Assembly: GCF_001270495.1 (NCBI RefSeq)
Contig: NZ_LGUR01000117.1
Coordinates: 62,001-126,000, forward strand
Direction: 5' to 3'
DNA from: Streptomyces viridochromogenes
GTDB lineage: Bacteria; Actinomycetota; Actinomycetes; Streptomycetales; Streptomycetaceae
Length of the DNA stretch: 64,000 nucleotides
Shown: one piece after another, positions 34,502 to 41,628 of the stretch
Layout: the number at the start of each line of letters is the position of its first letter
How positions within the stretch are numbered: the stretch's first letter is position 1
The notes under the pieces: generated by a model
The model's database searches: none
What the model saw: only the letters and a program-made list of their open reading frames with translations
Told to the model about the DNA's origin: nothing
Translations under genes and position numbers: made by a program

Positions 34502-34635
34502 AACACACCTTCCGCAGCCCGCTCGCGCGCTACGGGTTCACGGTCCTCGCGGCCGTCGCCGTCCTCACCGCGCAGCCCGGCCCGTTCCTCGTCTGCGCCG
34601 CGCTCGCCGCCTACGCCTGGCGTCACCGCCGCTGA
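34498..34635 (+). CDS. Very small membrane protein
   Basis: 45 aa from ATG 34498, overlapping the shifted frame's stop (ATGA). Two short hydrophobic stretches (YGFTVLAAVAVLTAQPGP, LVCAALAAYAW) and a basic end. Function unknown; part of the membrane-gene run. Confidence 0.5.
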   Translation: MKHTFRSPLARYGFTVLAAVAVLTAQPGPFLVCAALAAYAWRHRR

Positions 34636-34655
34636 CCAGCTCCCAGGAGAGCACC

Positions 34656-35501
34656 GTGAAGACCAGCAAGATCGAGCGGACCCGCCTCGTCCCCCACACC
34701 GTCGACGGCGAGACCGAGATGGTCCTGGACACCGAGGTCATCGAGGTGCCCGCACCCCCCGCCGACTGGGACCAGCGCGTCCGCGTCGCCATCACCATCG
34801 GCGCTGCCGTCCTCGTCACCGCGTCCCTCGTCTGGACCACCGCGTCCGTCGGCGCGCTCCTCGCCATGTCCACCGTCGCCGTCGTCGCATACGCCGCGGG
34901 CGTCGCCTTCGACGCCTCCTGGATCCTGTGCATGGGCGCCGAGTGGCTGCTCCGCTACGACCCCGACCGCGCCGCGCTGCCTCGCAGAGCCGGGCATGCC
35001 GCCCTCGCCGTGTCCATGGGAGCGGTGTTCGCCCACGGCCAGCTCTCCGGGGAGTGGGTCGTCGGGGCGGTCGGCGCGGCGGTGTCCGCGCTCGCGAAGG
35101 GCGGCTGGATGATCGCCATGCGCGTCCACGCCCGCCCACTCGACGACCGCACCCAGCAGTGGGTCACCAAGCGGCGCGCCGCCGTCGACGGCCAGCTCGC
35201 GATGATCCCGATCCGCCGGGAACTCCAGCGCGGGCAGCACCTTGTCGACGCCGAGCAGCGCAGCCTGACCGGCAACCCGGATCACGGATCCGCCAATCCG
35301 GACCAGTCCGGACCGGATCCGCAGTCCGGATCCGCCAATCCGCTGCCCACCCTCAACGGGCCGATGACCGTGAAGCAGGCCGTCGTGACCGCGAAGGACT
35401 CCGGGATCCACGATCCGGATGCGGTCCTGCGCTACGTCCACAAGGTCGCCGACGCCAACGCCAAGCCCGAGACCGTCGCCCGCTACCTAAGGGGGGCGTG
35501 A
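34656..35501 (+). CDS. SpdB/DUF2637-like membrane protein
   Basis: 281 aa from GTG 34656 with AGGAG upstream. About four membrane helices at residues 48-170 (VAITIGAAVLVTASLVW, GALLAMSTVAVVAYAAGVAF, WVVGAVGAAVSALAKGGWM), then a hydrophilic tail. The layout resembles the spread (Spd) proteins of Streptomyces plasmids and integrative elements, which help plasmid spread between hyphal compartments. Tail residues about 205-230 are Asn-Pro-Asp-Ser repeats encoded by TCCGGA-rich DNA. Family assignment is from memory. Confidence 0.65.
   Translation: MKTSKIERTRLVPHTVDGETEMVLDTEVIEVPAPPADWDQRVRVAITIGAAVLVTASLVWTTASVGALLAMSTVAVVAYAAGVAFDASWILCMGAEWLLRYDPDRAALPRRAGHAALAVSMGAVFAHGQLSGEWVVGAVGAAVSALAKGGWMIAMRVHARPLDDRTQQWVTKRRAAVDGQLAMIPIRRELQRGQHLVDAEQRSLTGNPDHGSANPDQSGPDPQSGSANPLPTLNGPMTVKQAVVTAKDSGIHDPDAVLRYVHKVADANAKPETVARYLRGA
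35276..35342. repeat. TCCGGA/GGATCC-rich repeat cluster within the Spd-like gene
   Basis: Copies of CCGGATC, AATCCGGACC, AGTCCGGACC and AGTCCGGATCC lie close together, and GGATCCGCCAATCCG occurs twice (35286 and 35328). It encodes a low-complexity protein linker and resembles the cluster at 32384-32497, suggesting a shared DNA-binding protein. Confidence 0.5.
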
Positions 35502-36115
35502 TGACCGAGTCGAAACCCGGGGTCGACGAGCTCCGCGTGCGCGGCATCCTCCAGCGACACGGCGTCGGCCCGGACGCCGTCCCGCCGAAGCCGGCCGCAC
35601 GCCCACGGGACTGGCTCGACGGCATCCTCGACACGAAGACCGACCCCGCACCGGCGGCCGCCCCGGAGCCTGAGCCGGACGCCGCGCCCGCCGTGGAGAA
35701 GGCCGAGCCGAAGCCGCCCGCCGCCAAACCGAAGAAACGGCCGAAGCAGCCCAGGCGGAGGGCCGCCGCCGAACCGCGCAGCGCCTTCGACACCCGACCG
35801 CCGTCGCCCCGCCAGTCCCTGGTCGAGGCGTGGGACCGGGTGCCCTACCGCCTGAAGTGGCTCGCCTACCACGCGTCCGCCGCCTACCTCGGCTGGTCGA
35901 TCGGGCTGGTCGGCTGGGTCACCTACGTCACCGCGTGGATTGCCCGCACCGGCCTCGCCGGCCCGCAGGCGATCCTCTGGTACGCCGTCGGCGCCCTCAC
36001 CCTCCTGCTGCACCACCGCACCCGCAGATGGTGGCCGCCCGTCGCCTGGCTCGCCGCCGTCCCCGCCGCCTCAACCGTCGTCGGCGTGCTCCTCTACGGC
36101 ACGCCCTCCCTTTAA
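35501..36115 (+). CDS. Membrane protein of the Spd-like cluster
   Basis: 204 aa from ATG 35501 (TGATG overlap). Hydrophilic Pro/Ala/Lys-rich N-terminal half (KPKKRPKQPRRRAAAEP), then about three membrane helices (YHASAAYLGWSIGLVGWVTY, AILWYAVGALTLLLHH, WLAAVPAASTVVGVLLYG). Probably a partner of the flanking membrane proteins. Confidence 0.6.
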   Translation: MTESKPGVDELRVRGILQRHGVGPDAVPPKPAARPRDWLDGILDTKTDPAPAAAPEPEPDAAPAVEKAEPKPPAAKPKKRPKQPRRRAAAEPRSAFDTRPPSPRQSLVEAWDRVPYRLKWLAYHASAAYLGWSIGLVGWVTYVTAWIARTGLAGPQAILWYAVGALTLLLHHRTRRWWPPVAWLAAVPAASTVVGVLLYGTPSL

Positions 36116-36124
36116 GGACCCCAC

Positions 36125-36520
36125 GTGTTCGGCAACCTCGGCACCGTCGGCCTCGCCGCCGCCCTGACCTGCCTGCTCATCTTCGGCGTCCCTGGCGGCG
36201 GCAAGCTCAAGCCGTTGGGCTGGTGGACCACCGTGTTCGTCGCGATGCTTGCCGCCAGCTCCTACAAGGCCGCCGGTGGCCCGTTCACCGTCGTCCCCGA
36301 CGCGGCCGGCACGGTCATCGGCTTCCTCCAGGGCTTCCTCAAGGGGCTCACGATGCCCGCTCTCGCCCTGTGCGTGCTGATCTTCATGCTGTTCAAGAAG
36401 CTGACGACCAAGCAGGTCGGGTTCACCGCGCTGCTGTTCTTCTACATCGCCACCGGCGCTGGCGGCACCTGGACCTACGTTGCCGACGCCATCGAGAACG
36501 CCCGGGTGGGCCTCCAGTGA
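36125..36520 (+). CDS. Membrane protein of the Spd-like cluster
   Basis: 131 aa from GTG 36125. About four membrane helices (VGLAAALTCLLIFGVPG, VFVAMLAASSYKAAGG, LALCVLIFMLFKKL, TALLFFYIATGAGGTW). Spacing to neighbours is 9 nt before and an overlap after, so it is co-expressed with them. Confidence 0.6.
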   Translation: MFGNLGTVGLAAALTCLLIFGVPGGGKLKPLGWWTTVFVAMLAASSYKAAGGPFTVVPDAAGTVIGFLQGFLKGLTMPALALCVLIFMLFKKLTTKQVGFTALLFFYIATGAGGTWTYVADAIENARVGLQ

Positions 36521-37284
36521 CGTACTTCAGCCTGCGCAAGAGCGATCCGGAACCCACGCCTGACGACGTCCACGACGAGGAGCTCGCCGAGGACGAACTC
36601 GTTGACGACGAGACGCCAGGTCTGGCCGGGATCGGCGGGGCGCTTTGGGCTGGGGTCAGCGGGCCGGGCAGGTGGCTGCACGCCCGCGGTCGCGCTGATG
36701 TGGCGTGGTTGCTCTATGTGGGGTCGGTGTGGGCTGTCGGCTTCTACGGCGGTTGGGTGGCTGTAGGTCTGATCGCGGGATGGGTGCTGGCGTTCGCCGC
36801 GTTCGTGCCCCGCGACCAGCTGGACGGGTGGGCTGAATGGGTCGAGCGGCGCAGTCCCGTCCGCCCTGCCGAGCCCGTTCCAGACGCCGCGCCAGAAGCG
36901 CCGGTCGACCCCCTCATCACGGTGATGTGGAACCTGATCGGGCAGGCCCCTGGCGTCCACGTGAAGACCCTCGCCGACCGCCTCACCAAAGCCACCCCGG
37001 GGGAGCCCGTAGACCGGGCCGCGGTGAGGGCCAAGTTGAGGGCTCTCGGTATCCCCCTGAAGGGCTCCGTCCGGGATGCGGCGGGGAGGGTGAACGAGGG
37101 GGTCCACCGGGCCGACCTCCTGGCGTGGGAGGAGGCCCTCTCCCGGCCTGATCCCGATCCCGCCTCTGAGGCCCGTAGCGGCCCTGTAGCTACGGCTGTG
37201 ACCTGCGATGTAGCGGACGCTCCTACGCCTGTAGCTACGCCCCGATCGAGGCTTCGCGGGCTGCTGTCGAGGGGGGGTGCGTGA
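36517..37284 (+). CDS. Membrane protein of the Spd-like cluster with winged-helix-like tail
   Basis: 255 aa from GTG 36517 (GTGA overlap). Acidic N-terminus (DDVHDEELAEDELVDDE), two membrane helices (VAWLLYVGSVWAVGFYGG, VAVGLIAGWVLAFAAF), then a soluble domain (PLITVMWNLIGQAPGVHVKT, AAVRAKLRALGIPLKGSVRD) that looks like a winged helix. I recall this combination from Streptomyces integrative elements. Function not established. Confidence 0.6.
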   Translation: MTYFSLRKSDPEPTPDDVHDEELAEDELVDDETPGLAGIGGALWAGVSGPGRWLHARGRADVAWLLYVGSVWAVGFYGGWVAVGLIAGWVLAFAAFVPRDQLDGWAEWVERRSPVRPAEPVPDAAPEAPVDPLITVMWNLIGQAPGVHVKTLADRLTKATPGEPVDRAAVRAKLRALGIPLKGSVRDAAGRVNEGVHRADLLAWEEALSRPDPDPASEARSGPVATAVTCDVADAPTPVATPRSRLRGLLSRGGA

Positions 37285-37533
37285 ATGCCGCACGAGTACT
37301 TCTGCCGTGCCTGCGACGCCGTCTCCCCGGAGCGGTGGGAGCGCCGCGTGGATGCCGAGGACGAGTTGGTCGATCACCGTCGCGCCGCTCATGGAGGGTT
37401 GGCGCCGGCCGCGGGGGACGGCGTCCGCCCTGTGCATGCGGAGGCGCGGGGCGACGGGATCCTGCCGCGCGGGAGTTGCCTCGCTGTTCTGTTCTTGCTC
37501 GCGCTGGTCCTGAGCAACTGCTGGGGCCGCTGA
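37285..37533 (+). CDS. Small zinc-finger membrane protein of mobile-element type
   Basis: 82 aa from ATG 37285. An N-terminal C2H2-like finger (YFCRACDAVSPERW, later DHRRAAHGG) and a C-terminal membrane helix (LAVLFLLALVLSNCWG). This compact layout is common beside spd genes on Streptomyces mobile elements. Function unknown. Confidence 0.65.
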   Translation: MPHEYFCRACDAVSPERWERRVDAEDELVDHRRAAHGGLAPAAGDGVRPVHAEARGDGILPRGSCLAVLFLLALVLSNCWGR

Positions 37534-37587
37534 GCCCACAAGCCCCCGGGCGGCCGCCCGGCAACACCCAACCGAAAGGAATCCGCG

Positions 37588-37770
37588 ATGGAGACCAACC
37601 ATCAGTCCGTCCGTGACTACGCCGCCGCTCGCGAGCGTGGAGACCGCGACGAGACCGAGCGCCTGAAGAACGAGGCGATCGCCCGCTTCAACACCCGCAC
37701 TACCGACGGCACCGAGCTGCGCGACATGACCGAAGCCTCGATGACCGTGCCGTTCGGCGAGCAGGGCTGA
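37588..37770 (+). CDS. Small phage/mobile-element protein
   Basis: 60 aa from ATG 37588 after AAAGGA. Charged helical protein (YAAARERGDRDETERLKNEA). Function unknown. The gap before it holds the 16-bp palindrome CCGGGCGGCCGCCCGG. Confidence 0.55.
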   Translation: METNHQSVRDYAAARERGDRDETERLKNEAIARFNTRTTDGTELRDMTEASMTVPFGEQG

Positions 37771-37781
37771 CCCCTTAGACC

Positions 37782-37826
37782 CCGGCGCGGCCGTGCCTTC
37801 CGCCAAGACGACTACGGCCGCGCCGG
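37782..37826. terminator. Perfect 13-bp intercistronic stem-loop
   Basis: CCGGCGCGGCCGT (37782-37794) pairs with ACGGCCGCGCCGG (37814-37826), loop 19 nt, just after the 37588 gene. Confidence 0.55.
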
Positions 37827-37863
37827 TCCACCCATCCCGAACACGAGACAGGAGACCGCCATC

Positions 37864-38025
37864 ATGGCCTTCCGACGCACCATGCCCCAAGAGGAACTCC
37901 GCTCCAAGCTGACCGCCGAGGAGCGTGCACGACACGAGACGACCTACCAAGCATCCAGGGGCGGGCACTTCCCCAAGCCGGACAGGCCGGTGCCGGGTAC
38001 GCCGCAGGGCCAGCAGGAAGGCTGA
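37864..38025 (+). CDS. Very small phage protein
   Basis: 53 aa from ATG 37864 with AGGAG 9-10 nt upstream. FRRTMPQEELRSKLTAEERA, then a Pro/Gly tail (KPDRPVPGTPQGQQEG). A short gene supported by its ribosome site and by the terminator after it. Function unknown. Confidence 0.5.
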   Translation: MAFRRTMPQEELRSKLTAEERARHETTYQASRGGHFPKPDRPVPGTPQGQQEG

Positions 38026-38081
38026 CGGCCTGCCACACTGGAGACTGCGCGCCGGGTAGCGCCCGGCACCCCCTGAGAACC

Positions 38082-38114
38082 GCCCCGCTGCCGCAACCCC
38101 GTCGGCAGCGGGGC
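38082..38114. terminator. Terminator ending the accessory operon
   Basis: GCCCCGCTGCCG (38082-38093) pairs perfectly with CGGCAGCGGGGC (38103-38114) over a 9-nt loop. The 180 nt between 38026 and 38206 hold this hairpin and probably the promoter of the next gene, which I cannot place. Confidence 0.65.
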
Positions 38115-38206
38115 CTCCTCATGTCACAACACGGACACATCCCCTCCACACGGTGCGCACACGGCAGGATGATGCCGATCACGCACCAAACGCCCTTGGG
38201 GGGACC

Positions 38207-38851
38207 ATGAGCAACGACACACCACCACCCATGCCCGACTTCCCGCCGGCGCCGCCGGCACCGAAGAAGCCCCGCAACTGGGTCGTCATCGGGACGGGCA
38301 TCGCCGTCATCGCCGCAGTCATCGGTACCGGGCTGTTCGTCGTCAACTCGCGCGACGACAGCGCGGACATGGGCAGCGCCTCGGCGTCGAGCACGCCGAC
38401 CGACGAGACCGTCACGGCCGCGGTGGAGGAGGAGCCGACGCCGGAGGACACGCAGCCGGAGATCATGGCTCTCACGGATGCCGTGGAGTACGTGGACGGT
38501 TTCGAGATGAGCCTGTCCGACTACAAGCGGGGTACGTCGTCGGAGTATTCGGCGCCGGAGAACACGCCGTACGCCTCGTTCACGGTGAAGGTCAACAACG
38601 CGTCGGATGCGGTCGTGGACCTGAACTCTGGGTACATCTCGTGCTTCTACGGCGAGGAGTCCCGTGAGGGTGAGCTGATCTTCTCGTCGGATCCGGAGCT
38701 GGGTGGTCTGCCGTCGATGCAGTTGCGTCCGGGCCGGTCGGCGTCGGCGCGGGTGGCGTGTCAGTTGCCGAAGGGTGAGGAGTATCTGCAGATCGAGTTG
38801 GCGCCGTATTCGGATGCGGAGCCTGCGATCTTCGCAGGGAATGTGAAGTAG
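38207..38851 (+). CDS. Membrane-anchored extracellular protein, probable moron
   Basis: 214 aa from ATG 38207 with GGGGGGA upstream. Pro-rich cytoplasmic start, one membrane helix (WVVIGTGIAVIAAVIGTGLF), an acidic Ser/Thr linker, and an outer beta-sandwich-like domain (ASFTVKVNNASDAVVDLNSG, two Cys) like DUF4352-type proteins. It stands alone between two strong terminators, and its 3' half uses more T/G third positions than its neighbours. This fits an autonomously expressed lysogenic-conversion or superinfection-exclusion gene, but that is inference. Confidence 0.65.
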   Translation: MSNDTPPPMPDFPPAPPAPKKPRNWVVIGTGIAVIAAVIGTGLFVVNSRDDSADMGSASASSTPTDETVTAAVEEEPTPEDTQPEIMALTDAVEYVDGFEMSLSDYKRGTSSEYSAPENTPYASFTVKVNNASDAVVDLNSGYISCFYGEESREGELIFSSDPELGGLPSMQLRPGRSASARVACQLPKGEEYLQIELAPYSDAEPAIFAGNVK

Positions 38852-38863
38852 CTGGACAGCGAG

Positions 38864-38889
38864 AGGCCCCGCCTGGTTGGGCGGGGCCT
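38864..38889. terminator. Bidirectional terminator between convergent genes
   Basis: AGGCCCCGCC (38864-38873) pairs with GGCGGGGCCT (38880-38889) over a 6-nt loop, followed by TTCGTC. It lies between the rightward 38207 gene and the leftward operon ending at 38905. Confidence 0.75.
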
Positions 38890-38904
38890 TCGTCATGCGG
38901 TGGG

Positions 38905-39273
38905 CTACGCGTCGAGCGCCCGCTGAATCGCGGCGGCCTGGACGTCATCGCCGCGCTCGGCGAACCACGCACGCAGCTGTTCCAGCCCGGCCCGGTCGAG
39001 AGCGACGGTCGGATGGCCGCTGGCGTCCGTTGTGACGTGGGTGTCGATGCCGAGGCCGGCAAGGAAGGCGCGGAACTCTTCCCGGTCCTGCACGCCCATG
39101 GTGGGGGCGAAGAGTTGTGGCTTGCTCGCGGGGCGGACTGGCTCCTTGCTTGGGTGCTCCGGGCCCGCGCCCAGCGCCCGGTCGTAGGCGTCCAGGTGCT
39201 GCTCGAACTCCTCGCGGCTGATCCGGTCGGGGTCGATACCGAGGGCGTCCCATAGGTCGTCGCGGGCGCTCAT
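38905..39273 (-). CDS. Last gene of the leftward operon, unknown function
   Basis: 122 aa from ATG 39273 with GGAG 8 nt upstream. Helical, acidic (DDLWDALGIDPDRISREEFE, LEQLRAWFAERGDDVQAAAI). ATGA overlap with the gene before. No family recognised. Confidence 0.6.
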   Translation of the reverse strand: MSARDDLWDALGIDPDRISREEFEQHLDAYDRALGAGPEHPSKEPVRPASKPQLFAPTMGVQDREEFRAFLAGLGIDTHVTTDASGHPTVALDRAGLEQLRAWFAERGDDVQAAAIQRALDA

Positions 39274-39569
39274 GTGGTGGGCTCCTCGTCCGGGCGCACC
39301 GGGCCCGCGTCCAGGTCGACCACCGCACGGAACCGGTGACCGCATGGCAGCCACCGCAGCCGCAGCGCCGTCTCGTCGACCCCGAACGCCGCGTCCTCCA
39401 CTCGCTGATCGACGCGCTCAGCCTCGGCGTCGCAGGCAGGGCAGCGCGGGAGCGGCGGAGCGGGCAGGTTCCGCAGGACCGTACCCAGCCCTTGAGCGTC
39501 TCGTTCACGGAACTGGCGGTGCAGGTCGGCGATCTGTCGGCTAGTGAGTTGCTGCACGGCCTCGCTCAT
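39270..39569 (-). CDS. Small zinc-binding phage protein
   Basis: 99 aa from ATG 39569. Helical start (LTSRQIADLHRQFRERDAQG), then CPACDAEAERVD and LPCGHRFRAVVDL as a likely zinc site. Coupled to both neighbours. Function unknown. Confidence 0.6.
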   Translation of the reverse strand: MSEAVQQLTSRQIADLHRQFRERDAQGLGTVLRNLPAPPLPRCPACDAEAERVDQRVEDAAFGVDETALRLRWLPCGHRFRAVVDLDAGPVRPDEEPTT

Positions 39570-39955
39570 GTGGTCTTCTCCTCGCTGCCCGCCGGGCGCT
39601 CCGGCAGCTCGGCGTCCGGTCGGCGCAGGCGACGGCGTACGGCCACGTTCTCAGCATGCCGCGCGTGCAGCACGCGGACGAACCATGCGTTCGCGAGGTA
39701 CCCGATCGCTCGACGATCGTCCTTCTCGCCCCGATCGATGTACCCCATCAGGGAGTTGCACTTCGAGCACAGCAGGCCACGCACGGCGAAGAACCCGTAC
39801 TGCTGCGCATGGTCGATGAACAGCTTCCCGTCCGGAGTCTTGGCGGCCGGTGTGCCGCAGAGCTCGCAGCAGCCTCCGGCGTGCGTCCACAGTTCGTCGT
39901 AGTCCTCGCACGTGAGTCGGTAGCGCCCGTGCTGGCAGGTGGCGTGATGGGTCAC
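39566..39955 (-). CDS. Recombination endonuclease VII-like nuclease
   Basis: 129 aa from GTG 39955 (GTGA overlap). Treble-clef nuclease: Cys30 and Cys33 (CCELCGTP), Asp48-His49 (LFIDHAQQYG), then RGLLCSKCNSLMGYI with Cys63 and Cys66. This matches endonuclease VII, which resolves branched DNA before packaging. With RusA at 22156 the phage has two possible junction nucleases, in different operons. Confidence 0.85.
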   Translation of the reverse strand: MTHHATCQHGRYRLTCEDYDELWTHAGGCCELCGTPAAKTPDGKLFIDHAQQYGFFAVRGLLCSKCNSLMGYIDRGEKDDRRAIGYLANAWFVRVLHARHAENVAVRRRLRRPDAELPERPAGSEEKTT

Positions 39956-40188
39956 TGGCTACCGCTCTTCTTCGGCCCCGGCTTCGCGGGCTCGATGTCG
40001 TGGTCTCGCGCGATGCGGCGGACGTAGGCGGCTGTGAACGGCGAGCGGTGCGTGACGTCGGTCGGCCGCTCACCCCCGCGCAGCGCCTCAACTACCGCCG
40101 CAACGGCGGCGTCTCGCGCCTCGTCGTGGGCCTTCTTGGCCTCCCGGTAGCGGTCGGCGGCCTGGTCGAGCTTGGTCATCGGATCCAT
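39952..40188 (-). CDS. Small HTH-like protein, first gene of leftward operon
   Basis: 78 aa from ATG 40188, chosen because a -10 box lies 7 nt upstream, making a leaderless start; a second in-frame Met is at 40179. Coiled start (LDQAADRYREAKKAHDEARD), then a possible helix-turn-helix (DVTHRSPFTAAYVRRIARDH) and a basic Pro tail. It may bind the palindrome in its own promoter. Confidence 0.55.
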   Translation of the reverse strand: MDPMTKLDQAADRYREAKKAHDEARDAAVAAVVEALRGGERPTDVTHRSPFTAAYVRRIARDHDIEPAKPGPKKSGSQ

Positions 40189-40195
40189 GCGCAAC

Positions 40196-40242
40196 ACGGT
40201 AGCGCAATCCCCTTGCGCAACCAAGAGGTGAAGCGCTAGCGT
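40196..40242. promoter_or_regulatory. Divergent promoters sharing a palindromic operator
   Basis: Leftward promoter: TTGGTT (complement of 40219-40224), 17-nt spacer, TACCGT (complement of 40196-40201), then 7 nt to ATG 40188. Rightward: TTGCGC (40213-40218), 18 nt, TAGCGT (40237-40242). GCGCAATCCCCTTGCGC (40202-40218), a 6-bp-arm palindrome, exactly fills the leftward spacer and contains the rightward -35. More GCGCAA copies lie on both sides. One bound protein could shut both promoters. Confidence 0.6.
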
Positions 40243-40277
40243 GTATCGCAACAGGAAAGCGCAACAAGGGGGCAGTA

Positions 40278-40616
40278 ATGCAGAACACCACCACCGACCA
40301 GGCCCGCTGCCTCCACTGCCACCGCATGCTCCGGTCTGCCAAGTCGATCGCTCTCGGCTACGGCCCCCGCTGCGCCCGCAAGATCCGCAACACCACCGTC
40401 GACCTCACCGACTACAAGCCCCACCAGATCCAGTCGGCCCGCGAACTCATCGAGGACGCCGCGATCATCCCCCTCCGCTCCGTCATCTTCATCGCCGTCA
40501 GCACCGACGGCACCGAGACCTACAAGACCGCCCCCACCGCCTGCTCCTGCCCCGCCGGCCTGAAGGGCTCGCGCTGCTATCACACCTTGGCCGCACGCTT
40601 GCTGTTGGCCGCCTGA
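40278..40616 (+). CDS. Zinc-binding protein with SWIM-type motif
   Basis: 112 aa from ATG 40278. N-terminal zinc site (CLHCHRMLRS, GYGPRCARK) and a C-terminal SWIM motif CSCPAGLKGSRCYHTLAARL with Cys89, Cys91, Cys100 and His102. SWIM domains bind DNA or protein partners. Expressed from the regulated rightward promoter just upstream. Confidence 0.75.
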   Translation: MQNTTTDQARCLHCHRMLRSAKSIALGYGPRCARKIRNTTVDLTDYKPHQIQSARELIEDAAIIPLRSVIFIAVSTDGTETYKTAPTACSCPAGLKGSRCYHTLAARLLLAA

Positions 40617-40631
40617 CCTTGAAGGAGAAGG

Positions 40632-41234
40632 ATGCTCGACCCCAAGTCGGCGCTGCCGCAACGCTTCTGGGACAAGACCCGTTCAGAAGACACGGGCTAC
40701 AGGACGCCATGCCTGACCTGGACGGCCTTCAAACAGCCCAACGGCTACGGCAAGTTCGGACTGAACGGCAAGAGTCAGTACGCCCACCGAGTGGCGTACG
40801 AGGCGCTGATCGGGCCGATCGCCGCCGGGCTGATGATCGACCACCTTTGCCGGAACCGGGCATGCGTGAACGTCGAGCACATGGAGGCAGTGACCAACAA
40901 GGTCAACATCCTCCGGGGCGAGACCATCATGGCCGCGAACGCCGCCAAGACGCACTGTCCAAACGGCCACGAGTACACCGAGGAAAACACCTACATCTCG
41001 CCGTCCTCCGGAGGCCGTACCTGCCGAACATGCATCCGCGAGTGGCGAGCGAAACGGTCTGAGCGCGAGAAGGCAGAGCGCAGGGCGAAGCCCAAAGAAG
41101 AGCCGACCCACTGCCGGAACGGCCACCCGATCAACGATGCTAATCGGTACATAACCCCCAGGGGGTGGCGAGCGTGCCGGGCCTGCACCCGCGATTCGAA
41201 GGCCCGCTACAACGAGCGCAAGAAGCAGCGCTGA
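40632..41234 (+). CDS. HNH endonuclease with duplicated zinc knuckle
   Basis: 200 aa from ATG 40632 after AAGGAG. HNH core: YAHRVAYEALIGP, MIDHLCRNRACVNVEHMEAV. It is followed by two related zinc knuckles: HCPNGHEYTEENTY with TCRTC, then HCRNGHPINDANRY with ACRAC. It is a paralogue of the 18074 gene, which has one knuckle. Its place just before the terminase genes is the common position of phage HNH nucleases that aid packaging, although a homing role is also possible. Confidence 0.85.
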   Translation: MLDPKSALPQRFWDKTRSEDTGYRTPCLTWTAFKQPNGYGKFGLNGKSQYAHRVAYEALIGPIAAGLMIDHLCRNRACVNVEHMEAVTNKVNILRGETIMAANAAKTHCPNGHEYTEENTYISPSSGGRTCRTCIREWRAKRSEREKAERRAKPKEEPTHCRNGHPINDANRYITPRGWRACRACTRDSKARYNERKKQR

Positions 41235-41260
41235 CCGCCCGACACGACAGGAGAACCCCC

Positions 41261-41533
41261 GTGACCGAACTCGCTCACCGCCAGGAGCAGTCGACCGGCC
41301 CGGTCGTCTGGATCCTCTCCACCGGAGAGGACCACGAAGGCGGCGAAGTCCTCGGCGTCTACACCAGCAAGGACGCCGCGAAGGGCCCGTTCGTCGAAGC
41401 AGCCAAGCGCATCCCGTTCGACCTCGACAGCGCCTGGCAGGACGAGGAGAGCGGAGCCGTGCACGCCCACGGCGGCTGCGATTGGGTGGCCCTCGAACCG
41501 CACCCGCTCATCGGCTACCCGCAGCTCGCCTGA
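41261..41533 (+). CDS. Phage protein of unknown function
   Basis: 90 aa from GTG 41261 with AGGAG upstream. Beta-rich (TGPVVWILSTGEDHEGGEVL, GVYTSKDAAKGPFVEAAKR). No family recognised. It ends the rightward middle operon before a strong terminator. Confidence 0.6.
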   Translation: MTELAHRQEQSTGPVVWILSTGEDHEGGEVLGVYTSKDAAKGPFVEAAKRIPFDLDSAWQDEESGAVHAHGGCDWVALEPHPLIGYPQLA

Positions 41534-41547
41534 TCCCGCCAACGCCG

Positions 41548-41580
41548 AAGGCCCCACCCGCCGCCAGGGAGTGGGGCCTT
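41548..41580. terminator. Terminator before the late operon
   Basis: AAGGCCCCAC (41548-41557) pairs with GTGGGGCCTT (41571-41580), loop 13 nt, followed by CACC. It separates the middle operon from the late promoter. Confidence 0.7.
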
Positions 41581-41593
41581 CACCATGCGCACC

Positions 41594-41628
41594 CTGCCAC
41601 CAGTTGCACACGCCGTTACCATCACACC
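41594..41628 (+). promoter_or_regulatory. Candidate leaderless late promoter
   Basis: CTGCCA (41594-41599), 17-nt spacer, TACCAT (41617-41622), then 6 nt to ATG 41629 of the terminase small subunit. No ribosome site is present before that ATG, as expected for a leaderless transcript. It is the only promoter-like element found ahead of the structural genes. Confidence 0.55.

Noticed and set aside
34656..37533. Proof that the element is a conjugative plasmid or integrative element
   Set aside because: No TraB/FtsK transfer protein or Rep gene of that type is visible, while a complete phage head, tail and lysis set is. Spd-like genes alone do not show transfer.
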